NCBI GenBank assembly: GCA_050260935.1
Contig: JBLNCU010000025.1
Coordinates: 1 to 14,806 of the forward strand
Reading direction: 5' to 3'
Length of the DNA: 14,806 bases
Source of the DNA: UBA8346 sp050260935
GTDB lineage: Bacteria > Bacillota > UBA4882 > UBA8346
This document shows positions 1 through 7,128 of this stretch, piece after piece. Every line of letters begins with the position of its first letter. Positions within the stretch are counted from its first letter, which is position 1. The notes beneath the pieces were generated by a model. The model was not told where the DNA came from. It did no database searches and was given only the letters and a program-made list of their open reading frames with translations. The position numbers and the translations under genes were made by a program.

Positions 1-192
1 TAGTCGGCTCCAAATGCAAGGTTTTTTAGGTTTATTCGCATTTCCCGTGCATTTATCCTGCCGATTTAAGCTCGATTTTTTAGTATTGATATGTGTTTAA
101 GGGGTTTTTAAGTAGCCCCTATTTAACTTCAAAGCAATGTTCAACTTACCACCCGCTTGGCCTGATATCTTATTCGAAACAGTTGCCGGACA
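1..192. other. Non-coding flank downstream of the CUT1 permease genes
   Basis: I see no credible gene here. A short imperfect hairpin (AGGGG/CCCCT arms, about 100-120, loop of about 11 nt) lies downstream of the last permease gene. It is not followed by a T-run on the minus strand, so it is at best a weak transcript end. The stretch is AT-rich and typical of an intergenic region. Confidence 0.4.
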
Positions 193-1107
193 CTATTTAA
201 TAGCCCCCTGCATAATGCCTTTAATAATATGTTTTTGTAATAACAAGTAGACCACAACCGCAGGAATCATGGTCATTACCAACCCGGCCATCAACAAGGA
301 ATATTGCACCGAATAACTCCCAAAGAAATGATAGGTCGATAATTGCAGCGTCCGGTTGGCCGTATCTTGTAAAACCAAAATGGGTAAGAGAAAGTCATTC
401 CAGATCCACAACATATCCAAGATAATGATGGTGGTGGTGATCGGTTTCAATAAACTAAACACGATTTTAAAAAAGGTCTGGAAACGGTTGCAGCCGTCGA
501 TCATGGCCGCTTCCTCCAATTCCAGCGGAATACCTTTAATAAATCCATGGTACAAAAATACGGCGAAGGAAACCCCGAATCCGAGATATAAGAAGATCAG
601 AGTCCATTTACTGTTCATTAAATGTAAATACGAACCGTAGATTGTTACCAGAGGGATCATTATCGCTTGAAATGGGATAAATATTGAGGCCACCATTAAG
701 TAATATATAAAACTCCATTTTTTCCTGACGAATATATAGGCGGCCATCGCCGAGATAAGAACGATCAAGCCCACACTACAAACCGTAATGATTAAAGTAT
801 TAAAAAATGCGAAAACAAAATTCATACTTTTAAAGGCGATAATATAATTGCTGAAATCCAATTTTTCAGGCAACGCTAACGGATTAGAAATTAAACCGGT
901 ATTGGATTTAAATGTATTTAGTAAAACCAGTAAAAATGGGCCTAAAAAATAAATGAGAAAGACAGTTAAAACGAGTATTTTCACAAAACCGAAGATCCGA
1001 TCCTTGGAGATGAGCCTCTTTTTTGATACCCGGAATAGCTGTGAGTAATCTTCATCCAAACCGGCGGCTTTGATATATTCTGGAACATTGGTATCCCGGC
1101 TAATCAT
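193..1107 (-). CDS. CUT1 carbohydrate ABC transporter permease (MalG/LacG type)
   Basis: Second inner-membrane permease of a CUT1-type importer, forming a heterodimeric channel with the product of the gene at 1104-1991. The 304-aa protein has a hydrophilic N-terminal stretch of about 45 residues, then about six hydrophobic segments. The cytoplasmic EAA loop that docks onto the ATPase is visible around residue 200 (EEAAMIDGCNRFQTFFKIVF). Length and motif are typical of MalG-like proteins. The start ATG overlaps the stop of the upstream permease by 4 nt (ATGA) and has a GGAGG ribosome binding site 7 nt upstream, so the two are translationally coupled. It is the last gene of the binding protein-permease-permease unit. 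Substrate cannot be read from the permease; context points to an alpha-glucoside. Family call certain, substrate inferred. Confidence 0.93.
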   Translation of the reverse strand: MISRDTNVPEYIKAAGLDEDYSQLFRVSKKRLISKDRIFGFVKILVLTVFLIYFLGPFLLVLLNTFKSNTGLISNPLALPEKLDFSNYIIAFKSMNFVFAFFNTLIITVCSVGLIVLISAMAAYIFVRKKWSFIYYLMVASIFIPFQAIMIPLVTIYGSYLHLMNSKWTLIFLYLGFGVSFAVFLYHGFIKGIPLELEEAAMIDGCNRFQTFFKIVFSLLKPITTTIIILDMLWIWNDFLLPILVLQDTANRTLQLSTYHFFGSYSVQYSLLMAGLVMTMIPAVVVYLLLQKHIIKGIMQGAIK

Positions 1108-1991
1108 GCTTCCACCTCCAACTTCTTGCTGAAATAGACCTGTACCAAAGCGATGATTACTACCATGAAGAAGAGGAAAAAGGCTTCAGCTTGCCCTATC
1201 CCGTATTTTTGGTATGTAAACGCCGTATTATAAACATGCATCGATATCAATTCAGTGCTGTTAAAAGGTCCGCCTTTGGTGAGCGCCAGGTTGACATCGT
1301 AAACCATAAACCCCCGTTGTACTGAAAGAACTGTACAGATAATAATCGGAGCAACCATAAGCGGCAGGGTAATGTGTTTAAGCCTGTTATAACCGTTTGC
1401 CCCATCGATGCTGGCCGCCTCCAATAACTCATGGGGTATGCTTATAAATCCGGCAATGAAGATCATCATCATATATCCTATATACTGCCAGGTAAAACCG
1501 ATAACCAAAGCCCAAAAAGCTCTGTCCGGATCGCCCAGCCATGAAGTCATGAATAAAGGAATATTAAACTTTTGACCAATAAAGATTAAGACTCGTTGAA
1601 AAATTAAAAAGTTCCATAAATACCCCAGAATGATTCCACCAATTAAATAAGGGGTGAAAAATACGGTTCTAAAAAAGGCCTGAGCTTTAATACCGCTGGT
1701 CAGTAAATACGCTAATATAAAAGCAATTACATTAGTGATAATTACTGAAAAAAACACATATTTCAAAGTGAGCCAAACCGAACCCCAAAATTGTTGATCT
1801 CCGAGAACCTCCCGGTAATTAGCCATCCCTACCAAGGAGGGAAAATTGGAGATGCCGTCCCAGTTGGTAAAGGTTAAGTAAATTCCGAATAAAAACGGCA
1901 AAATGATCACCGTGAGAAACACAAAAACGGCCGGACCGGCAAATCCTATGTAAGTGAGAACGTTATTTAAAATACGCTTACTCTGTCGCAT
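1104..1991 (-). CDS. CUT1 carbohydrate ABC transporter permease (MalF/LacF type)
   Basis: First inner-membrane permease of the CUT1 importer. Starting at MRQSKR it has 295 residues, the usual size for a short MalF/UgpA-like subunit, with about six membrane segments and an EAA loop (EAASIDGANGYNRLKHITLP) in the C-terminal half. The start at 1991 is chosen because AGAAGGAG lies about 8 nt upstream. The longer open frame to 2084 would begin inside a perfect hairpin (2060-2100) and adds 31 residues without a ribosome binding site. It follows the binding-protein gene after a 139-nt gap holding that hairpin, and its stop overlaps the next permease gene. No large periplasmic P2 loop as in E. coli MalF is apparent. 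Confidence 0.92.
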   Translation of the reverse strand: MRQSKRILNNVLTYIGFAGPAVFVFLTVIILPFLFGIYLTFTNWDGISNFPSLVGMANYREVLGDQQFWGSVWLTLKYVFFSVIITNVIAFILAYLLTSGIKAQAFFRTVFFTPYLIGGIILGYLWNFLIFQRVLIFIGQKFNIPLFMTSWLGDPDRAFWALVIGFTWQYIGYMMMIFIAGFISIPHELLEAASIDGANGYNRLKHITLPLMVAPIIICTVLSVQRGFMVYDVNLALTKGGPFNSTELISMHVYNTAFTYQKYGIGQAEAFFLFFMVVIIALVQVYFSKKLEVEA

Positions 1992-2059
1992 TGGTTTGGC
2001 TCCTTCTATAGAAGATAACATTTCTATAGATATCTTATTTTTCAGGCAAAATAAGGTTT

Positions 2060-2100
2060 GGAGAATAAATAACGGATAGGGCATCCGTTATTTATTCTCC
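2060..2100 (-). promoter_or_regulatory. Perfect intercistronic stem-loop after the binding-protein gene
   Basis: Two 18-nt arms (2060-2077 and 2083-2100) are exact reverse complements around a 5-nt loop. In the minus-strand transcript it sits 30 nt after the stop of the solute-binding protein gene and 68 nt before the permease start. No run of T follows, so it looks like an mRNA-stabilising or attenuating element rather than a full terminator. Such elements are known between binding-protein and permease genes (malE-malF) and allow the binding protein to be made in excess. Confidence 0.85.
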
Positions 2101-2130
2101 AGTATCGTTGTGACTATTCTTTTAGGGTAT

Positions 2131-3399
2131 TCATTTTACGGTTTTCCAGTATTCTTCGATCTCTTTGGCTAAACCGGCTTTATCGAGCTTGCCGGCTAGA
2201 TATTTTTGCATGGACGCGCCGGTCTTGGACCAGTGATCGGCGGGCAGCACCGACATAAACTGGACGGTTTTGCCGGCGTTCATATATTTGACCATCGATT
2301 TGCCAAGCGGATCGCCGGGTTCCAAAGCATTCTTGAAGGGCGCCACCAGGGCCATTTTGTTGGTGATCGCATCCTGACCTGATTTACTGTAAACCAGCCA
2401 ATTCAAGAATTTTTTGGCGGCCGCTTGTTGAGCTTTGTTGTTCTGGGATTTATCAATACCGACGAATTTGGTTATACCGGCCACAATTCCGGAATTTCCA
2501 TAATCGGCGGCGTTGTCACTGATCGGGACCGGGATAAACCCATAAGCGCCATTAGCTGTATCAAAACTCTTGATATTCCCCCAAGCCCAAGTGCCCATGA
2601 ACCAGAAACCGACTTTACCTTGGCCCAAAAGTTCGGCGCCTTTTTCATAAGCTACGGATAACGGGTCGTTTTTAGCGGCATTATAGGCCATCATTACATC
2701 AAAGGTACTCATTAAACCGTTAAATACTTTATTCCCGGCCAAGTTGGCTTTACCCACTTTTAAGCTGTTGATAAACTTAGCAACGTCTGCCGCTTTATTG
2801 GATTGATCAGCATAGGCGATAGCCAGAAAATGATTTCCCAAGTTCCAATCCATCGCCCCGATAATCAGGGGATCTACACCGGAAGCTTTAACCTTTTCAA
2901 AAGCGGCCTTTAAATCACTGGTTGTTTTAATAGCGCCGGGATCAACGTCGGCTTTGTCTAAAACCGCTTTGTTATAGATAAACCCGTAACCTTCGGCGCA
3001 AAATGGAAAGGTTATTACTTTCCCGCTATAAGTACAATCGGTTAACATTCCGGGAAGGGAATCTTTAACCCATTTTTCCTTGGAGAGATCCAAATATTTG
3101 TCCTTGAATTTCGGCACATCGCCGCCATCCAGCATGGAAAGAGCGGGCGCGTTACCGGAGCCATATAAGGCGGAAAGTCTTTCAAAAGGAGACTGTCCCA
3201 CCGGAGCGACCACAATTTCAACCTGAATACCGGGGTTTTCTTTGCTGAAAATTCTGGCGGCTTCCTCCAACTGAGCCGTGACTTCACCTTTGGAGTTCAT
3301 AAAGACGATCTTGGTTTTGCCGGCGGCGAACCCACAGGTAGCCAGAGAACCGATTAAGGCGAATACCATCAAAAGAACCCAGAATTTGTTTCTACTCAT
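2131..3399 (-). CDS. CUT1 extracellular solute-binding protein (family 1)
   Basis: Captures the sugar outside the membrane and delivers it to the two permeases encoded just downstream. From MSRNKF the protein has 422 residues, a normal length for family 1 binding proteins. A signal peptide is clear: basic N-terminus, hydrophobic core (WVLLMVFALIGSLA), then ATCGFAA before GKTKIVF. The single Cys is preceded by A-T rather than a classical lipobox, so either lipoprotein or signal peptidase I processing (after FAA) is possible. The mature part begins with a typical beta-strand and 'EEAARIFSKENPGIQVEIV'. Start 3399 is preceded by GGAGG 11 nt upstream; the frame extends to 3423 but without a better site. 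It is the first gene of the importer unit, behind a strong operator-controlled promoter. The ligand is not readable from sequence. Confidence 0.93.
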   Translation of the reverse strand: MSRNKFWVLLMVFALIGSLATCGFAAGKTKIVFMNSKGEVTAQLEEAARIFSKENPGIQVEIVVAPVGQSPFERLSALYGSGNAPALSMLDGGDVPKFKDKYLDLSKEKWVKDSLPGMLTDCTYSGKVITFPFCAEGYGFIYNKAVLDKADVDPGAIKTTSDLKAAFEKVKASGVDPLIIGAMDWNLGNHFLAIAYADQSNKAADVAKFINSLKVGKANLAGNKVFNGLMSTFDVMMAYNAAKNDPLSVAYEKGAELLGQGKVGFWFMGTWAWGNIKSFDTANGAYGFIPVPISDNAADYGNSGIVAGITKFVGIDKSQNNKAQQAAAKKFLNWLVYSKSGQDAITNKMALVAPFKNALEPGDPLGKSMVKYMNAGKTVQFMSVLPADHWSKTGASMQKYLAGKLDKAGLAKEIEEYWKTVK

Positions 3400-3431
3400 A
3401 CTCTCTTTCTCCTCCATTTTCAAAAAAATTT

Positions 3432-3443
3432 GGTTCTCAAACC
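3432..3443 (-). promoter_or_regulatory. Small 5'-leader hairpin GGTTTGAGAACC
   Basis: On the minus strand GGTT-TGAG-AACC can form a 4-5 bp stem very near the transcription start predicted from the -10 box (about 3445). Nearly the same motif, GGTTTGAGAAACC, occurs in the leader of the other binding-protein gene (14343-14355), about 30 nt before the start codon in both cases. Confidence 0.45.
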
Positions 3444-3451
3444 ATAATTTA

Positions 3452-3480
3452 ATTATAAAACCAATTTAGATATATGTCAA
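3452..3480 (-). promoter_or_regulatory. Promoter of the CUT1 importer genes
   Basis: On the minus strand there is a perfect TTGACA (3475-3480), 17 nt, and a perfect TATAAT (3452-3457): the ideal vegetative promoter. The -35 box is the downstream half of the palindromic operator at 3473-3492, so regulator binding would block RNA polymerase directly. Confidence 0.88.
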
Positions 3481-3492
3481 CCGTTTGACATA
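3473..3492. promoter_or_regulatory. LacI-type operator 1
   Basis: The plus strand reads TATGTCAACCGTTTGACATA, a palindrome with 18 of 20 positions symmetric and a central CG. Even palindromes with a central CG are the usual form of LacI-family operators. An almost identical copy lies at 5889-5908, between the LacI-family gene and the kinase gene. It overlaps the -35 box of the importer promoter. Confidence 0.82.
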
Positions 3493-3678
3493 AATTTAAG
3501 GTATTAAATCTTACAACTTAGAATTTTAATTATTAAAGCAACTTTAAACCATCAAGGTCTGTAACCGGTTGTAATAATCAACAGCCGAAAACACTATTCC
3601 GATACTTATCTCGAATTGAAATAATTCCTCGGAAACCGGACATTATTCCTACGGTCGTTTGCTTCCCGGGACGAAAAA
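3493..3678. other. Intergenic stretch after the phosphorylase gene
   Basis: This AT-rich gap separates the end of the phosphorylase gene from operator 1. The only structure I see is an imperfect stem-loop at 3620-3647 (AATAAT/ATTATT outer arms, inner TCC/GGA and GG/CC, AAA loop on the plus strand). It could mark the end of the kinase-phosphorylase transcript, but no T-run follows on the minus strand. No small gene is evident. Confidence 0.35.
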
Positions 3679-5148
3679 TTAAACGTTATACCGCACCATC
3701 CTGCCGTTTCGATCACCATACTCAATTACGGTTCGATTTGATTTTAAATCCACGGTCAACGTACAAAGCTGCTCATCCTTTTGCCAGGAGAGACGAATCT
3801 CGTCCCCGGGGGAGTTCAAAACCCGGAAATCTCCATTAAAAGCCGGATATTCATTCCGGAAGCGGATGAGCTTCAACAACCGCAGAACCACTTCTTTCTT
3901 AAGCGCCTGTTCGATCTCAGCGGTGCTGAAGTTGTGACGGTTGATCTCGCGGCCTTCACCGGTCCGTTTTACGGCTTCGCTATCGTTCTTACCGGCCAGC
4001 AGGCCTACATAATACACCTGGGGGATTCCGGGCGTAAAGAACTGGATGGCTCTGGCCGCTAGATAGGCGTCATCGTCGCAGTCAAGCGCCGAATAATAGG
4101 TACATCTTATCTGGTGCACATCAAAACCATCCTTGCCCTTGTGTTGCGGTGAAAAAATCAGGCTAAGGTTGGCCCCCCGCTGAATACAAATATCAACCAG
4201 CTTCCTGGCATCCTCGGCTTCAACCAGATCATCTAGATCGGGCTTAACCGGGATCCCGTCGTGACAGTCGAGCATGGTAAACTGCTTTTGGGGACGGTAC
4301 TTCAAATACTCGCATAATCTGACACTCGTCTTATTCAACAAAGTCTCCAGAATAAGATAAGGCAATATAAAATCGTAGATCCACTGCCCGTGTCCGGCCA
4401 ATCTAAATTGGGTGGAATAATGGGCGTGAACTTCAGGGAGCAACTCGATCCCAAGTGAATTGGCCAAACCGGTGATCCAGTCAAGGAACCGGTAAATTTC
4501 CGGTTCAACAAAGAAACAACTGGTCCCTGGCTTTTTCACCACATAACCGAGAGCGTCTAGTCTGACAATCTTAATATTGTTTTTACTGAAATTGACCAGG
4601 AAATCGGCCAGGAGTTTCCTGGTTTTTTCCGAATTCAGGTCGAGATCAATCTGCTCGGAGGGGTTTTGTTTGCCGAAGGTGGTCCAGACCTTTTCCACTT
4701 GGCCGGTTTCTTCAATAGTAAAGTTGGAGAAAGGCTCCGGCCTGCGTAAAAAGATCTTGGCGACTTCCTCCGCCGGAGGATTGCCGTCAGGCCAAATCTT
4801 GTCCACAGTGATAAACAGATCGGCATACTCCGACCGGCGCCCCCTTTTTAAAAAATCTTGAAAATACGGCGATTGTCTGGAGATATGATTAACCATCAAG
4901 TCGAGCAAAATATCGAAATTTTCACCAATCCGCCGGATATCCTCCCAGGAGCCGAATTGCGGTTCGATCTCCAAATAGGTCAAAGGGGCGAAACCCCGAT
5001 CCCCGGAGGAGGGAAACGGCGGTAAAATATGAATTCCGCCCTTAAAAATATCGGCGAAATGTTTCAAGAGTATATCATGAAGCGCTTTTAAATCTCCCCC
5101 CAGCGAATCGGGGTATGTAATCAGTTGCACTTGGTTTTTAACAGCCAT
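3679..5148 (-). CDS. GH13 subfamily 18 glucoside phosphorylase (sucrose phosphorylase type)
   Basis: Cytoplasmic retaining phosphorylase: alpha-glucoside + phosphate gives alpha-glucose 1-phosphate + aglycone. The 489-aa length and full-length similarity to Bifidobacterium sucrose phosphorylase as I remember it support this: 'VQLITYPDSLGG' at the start, 'HILPPFP', 'LMVNHIS', 'TYYSALDCDDDAYLAARAIQFF', 'GIPQVYYVGLLAGKND' and 'INRH'. The triad is visible: nucleophile D198 in VRLDALGY, acid/base E239 in LPEVH, stabiliser D297 in LDCHDGIP. The loop that shapes the acceptor site (about 333-348, SPQHKGKDGFDVHQIR) differs from the Bifidobacterium AAASNLDLYQVN-like loop and is more basic. Sucrose, glucosylglycerate, glucosylglycerol or sucrose 6'-phosphate are all known substrates in this subfamily. 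It lies 20 nt after the kinase gene and shares its transcript. The ribosome binding site AGGAG lies about 11 nt upstream of the ATG. Confidence 0.92.
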   Translation of the reverse strand: MAVKNQVQLITYPDSLGGDLKALHDILLKHFADIFKGGIHILPPFPSSGDRGFAPLTYLEIEPQFGSWEDIRRIGENFDILLDLMVNHISRQSPYFQDFLKRGRRSEYADLFITVDKIWPDGNPPAEEVAKIFLRRPEPFSNFTIEETGQVEKVWTTFGKQNPSEQIDLDLNSEKTRKLLADFLVNFSKNNIKIVRLDALGYVVKKPGTSCFFVEPEIYRFLDWITGLANSLGIELLPEVHAHYSTQFRLAGHGQWIYDFILPYLILETLLNKTSVRLCEYLKYRPQKQFTMLDCHDGIPVKPDLDDLVEAEDARKLVDICIQRGANLSLIFSPQHKGKDGFDVHQIRCTYYSALDCDDDAYLAARAIQFFTPGIPQVYYVGLLAGKNDSEAVKRTGEGREINRHNFSTAEIEQALKKEVVLRLLKLIRFRNEYPAFNGDFRVLNSPGDEIRLSWQKDEQLCTLTVDLKSNRTVIEYGDRNGRMVRYNV

Positions 5149-5168
5149 GCTGACATTATCTCCTATAA

Positions 5169-5822
5169 TTATTCGTTAACAGATAGATCATAGTCTTTGG
5201 TGATGACAAAATCGGCCAATTGCCGATGTCCGGCAATAATTTTATGTTCAGTAACCAACACTTGTTCAATAAAGGGATCATCGACCTCGTTGCCTCTGTT
5301 TCTTTTCTTCCGGTGTTCCAATGTATCCAACCTGTTCCGGGCTATAAAAATTCTGGTATCGACATTCTTCAGTAAAGAGGTATAAGTCCCTTCAGCTATA
5401 ACTACTTTGATGCCATTCAGACTAACTGTTTCATCGGTGACCGAATTTTTCTCATAGTCAATCAACGGTTTCGTGATTTTCTCCTTTCCATTAATTGCAT
5501 CCTTTAGGTTTTGTTCCAAGAGATCCATTTTTACCTCGACATGCGGTCCCAACCACTCCGGATCCACTCTTCTTTTGGCATCATTTAATTTTGGAGGCAA
5601 AACAAAATAATCGTCCTGGCCGAGTATTACCGATTTTATCCCATTCCGCTCTAATTCACCGGCAATCGCTTGAGCGGTCTCCGATTTACCGCTGCCGGAT
5701 TCACCGGCGACCGTGATTATGTACCGGCCGGGTTTTTGTCTGATTTTTGCGATTATTTTCGGAACAATCGCTCCGGCTGCTTTCCGGTGCTGTTCCTCCA
5801 ATACGATAACATCACCTTTCAT
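5169..5822 (-). CDS. P-loop kinase of the uridine kinase/phosphoribulokinase fold
   Basis: A 217-aa soluble ATP-dependent kinase. Walker A is GESGSGKS (residues 40-47). QDDYF (69-73) matches the position of the acceptor-site Asp in uridine kinases. AEGTY (143-147) matches the EG motif, and RNRLDTLEHRKKRNRG (162-177) looks like the lid with catalytic Arg residues. The nucleoside-binding segment of true uridine kinases is replaced by RRVDPEWLGPHVEVKMDLL, so the substrate is probably not uridine. It is the first gene of a two-gene transcript with the phosphorylase and is controlled by operator 2. I infer that it phosphorylates the aglycone released by the phosphorylase, such as a sugar, glycerate or polyol; glycerate 3-kinases of plants share this fold. 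AAAGGAGG lies 8 nt before the ATG. Family well supported, substrate unknown. Confidence 0.85.
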   Translation of the reverse strand: MKGDVIVLEEQHRKAAGAIVPKIIAKIRQKPGRYIITVAGESGSGKSETAQAIAGELERNGIKSVILGQDDYFVLPPKLNDAKRRVDPEWLGPHVEVKMDLLEQNLKDAINGKEKITKPLIDYEKNSVTDETVSLNGIKVVIAEGTYTSLLKNVDTRIFIARNRLDTLEHRKKRNRGNEVDDPFIEQVLVTEHKIIAGHRQLADFVITKDYDLSVNE

Positions 5823-5866
5823 GGGGTGAACCTCCTTTGTTGATGAAAAAAATAACTTATGTATAA

Positions 5867-5896
5867 ATTATATATGCAATTAAAGACGTATGTCAA
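5867..5896 (-). promoter_or_regulatory. Promoter of the kinase-phosphorylase genes
   Basis: On the minus strand TTGACA (5891-5896), an 18-nt spacer and TATAAT (5867-5872). As in the importer promoter, the -35 box is the downstream half of the operator palindrome. The predicted leader to the ATG at 5822 is about 40 nt. Confidence 0.85.
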
Positions 5897-5908
5897 CCGA
5901 TTGACATA
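5889..5908. promoter_or_regulatory. LacI-type operator 2
   Basis: The plus strand reads TATGTCAACCGATTGACATA, differing from operator 1 at a single base and also centred on CG. It lies between the terminator of the LacI-family gene and the kinase promoter, overlapping the -35 box. Two such copies in front of the two functional units define a local regulon. Confidence 0.85.
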
Positions 5909-5917
5909 TAATTTGAT

Positions 5918-5955
5918 AAAAAAGCTATTCTTGAAGCATCACTGTCAAGAATAGC
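5918..5955 (-). terminator. Intrinsic terminator of the LacI-family gene
   Basis: Perfect 11-bp inverted repeat (5924-5934 with 5945-5955, GCTATTCTTGA arm) around a 10-nt loop, followed on the minus strand by TTTTTT (5918-5923). It starts 36 nt after the regulator stop codon and isolates the regulator transcript from the kinase promoter, whose operator lies 9 nt beyond the T-run. Confidence 0.9.
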
Positions 5956-5990
5956 CGATCTCGCATAAATTTCTTGTCAAGCCCTCCAAG

Positions 5991-6965
5991 TCAAGTGGTG
6001 TCTCTTTCCACCAGCGTTACCGGAAATATATTTTCCGTAGGGACTTCTTCGCCGTTGATTTGTCTCACAATCAACTCCACCGCCAGTCGGCTCATTTCCT
6101 CCATGGGTTGGCGGATGGTTGTCAGTGAGGGAATCACCAAAGACGCCAGTTTGATATCATCATAACCTACAATCTTGATATCATCCGGCACTTTCTTTTT
6201 AAACTGGCGGCAGGCTTGAATTACATGAATCGCCTTGAGATCACTGGCAAACACGCCGTCTATATCCGGGTGTTCTTTAAACATATTGTTTACCAGTCTT
6301 TCATATTGATCTATGTCAAAGACATCGGTATCGGTTTGGATGGTTGTATAATTTACGTTCCGGTTGATCGCCGCGAAAATAAAAGCCTCGTACCTTTTAT
6401 TCGCCAAAAGATTCAAACTTAAATTACCGGTTATATAGGCAATTTTCTGACAACCTTTTTGAATTAAGAACTCGGTGGCCAACTTCCCACCTTCAAAGTT
6501 ATCCGATGAAACATAAGGAATACCACCCGTGATCTGCCGGTCAAATGTAACCATGGGCAGTTTTAAATTTAAGTACTCATCAATCTCCAGGGTATGGCTG
6601 CCCATGATAATGCCGTCGACCTTATGCCGCTTCAGCATTTCCACGTATTCCTTTTCCTTCTTCCGGTCCAGGTGGGAGTTGCATAACAACACCTTATAAC
6701 CGGACTCGTAAGCATAATACTCGATATAACTTGTCAGTTCTCCAAAAAACGGATGAGCCACAGTGGGGATAATCAGCCCGATAATGTTTGATTTTTGGCG
6801 ATAGAGCGAACGGGCGATCTCGTTGGGTTGGTAATTCAACTCTTTCATGGCTTCGCTTACTTTGGTTCTAGTGGCTTCGCTGATATAACCCCGGTTATTC
6901 AAAACCCGGGAAACGGTGGTCACGGTTACACCGGCGATTTTGGCGACATCTTTAATAGTGGGCAT
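5991..6965 (-). CDS. LacI-family transcriptional regulator
   Basis: A 324-aa sugar-responsive DNA-binding repressor. The N-terminal helix-turn-helix is canonical (TIKDVAKIAGV, then TVTTVSRVLNN), followed by the hinge LNYQPNEIARSL and a periplasmic-binding-protein-like effector domain (from about residue 57, SNIIGLIIPTVAHPFFGEL, to VGYDDIKLASLVIPSLTTIRQP). ATG at 6965 is chosen: it gives the standard M-P-T-I-K start with GAGGGG 4 nt upstream; the in-frame TTG at 6977 lies inside that ribosome-binding stretch. It has its own terminator. Two CG-centred palindromes in front of the kinase and importer genes are the likely targets. The effector is probably the imported glucoside or a product of its breakdown. 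No full operator copy is seen before its own gene, so autoregulation is not indicated. Confidence 0.93.
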   Translation of the reverse strand: MPTIKDVAKIAGVTVTTVSRVLNNRGYISEATRTKVSEAMKELNYQPNEIARSLYRQKSNIIGLIIPTVAHPFFGELTSYIEYYAYESGYKVLLCNSHLDRKKEKEYVEMLKRHKVDGIIMGSHTLEIDEYLNLKLPMVTFDRQITGGIPYVSSDNFEGGKLATEFLIQKGCQKIAYITGNLSLNLLANKRYEAFIFAAINRNVNYTTIQTDTDVFDIDQYERLVNNMFKEHPDIDGVFASDLKAIHVIQACRQFKKKVPDDIKIVGYDDIKLASLVIPSLTTIRQPMEEMSRLAVELIVRQINGEEVPTENIFPVTLVERDTT

Positions 6966-7060
6966 GCTACCCCTCAACTCTTTTTTCGTATTATCCTAAT
7001 TTTAACCTAAAGAGGTTTATCTTTGACAGATCCCAAACCTTTGAACTTAAATCATCCCAT

Positions 7061-7123
7061 AAAAAATCAGGTAAAACTGCTCTTATATGCAAGTAGCGAC
7101 ATAAAGATAGTTAAATACCTGAT
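7061..7123 (-). terminator. Possible terminator hairpin upstream of the LacI-family gene
   Basis: ATCAGGTA (7066-7073) and TACCTGAT (7116-7123) are exact 8-nt inverted arms, extended inward by AACT/AGTT after an internal loop. On the minus strand the structure is followed by TTTTTT (7061-7066, the last base being shared with the stem). The large loop (about 35-40 nt) makes it weaker than the other terminators here. It could end transcripts coming from the fructokinase side. Confidence 0.45.
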
Positions 7124-7128
7124 AAAAA

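Noticed and set aside
1992..2084. N-terminal extension of the first CUT1 permease
   Set aside because: It would start inside the perfect stem-loop and has no ribosome binding site, whereas ATG at 1991 has a strong one and gives a normal N-terminus.
7023..7028. Autoregulatory operator before the LacI-family gene
   Set aside because: Only a single half-site (TTGACA on the plus strand) occurs in 6966-7130, with no symmetric partner.
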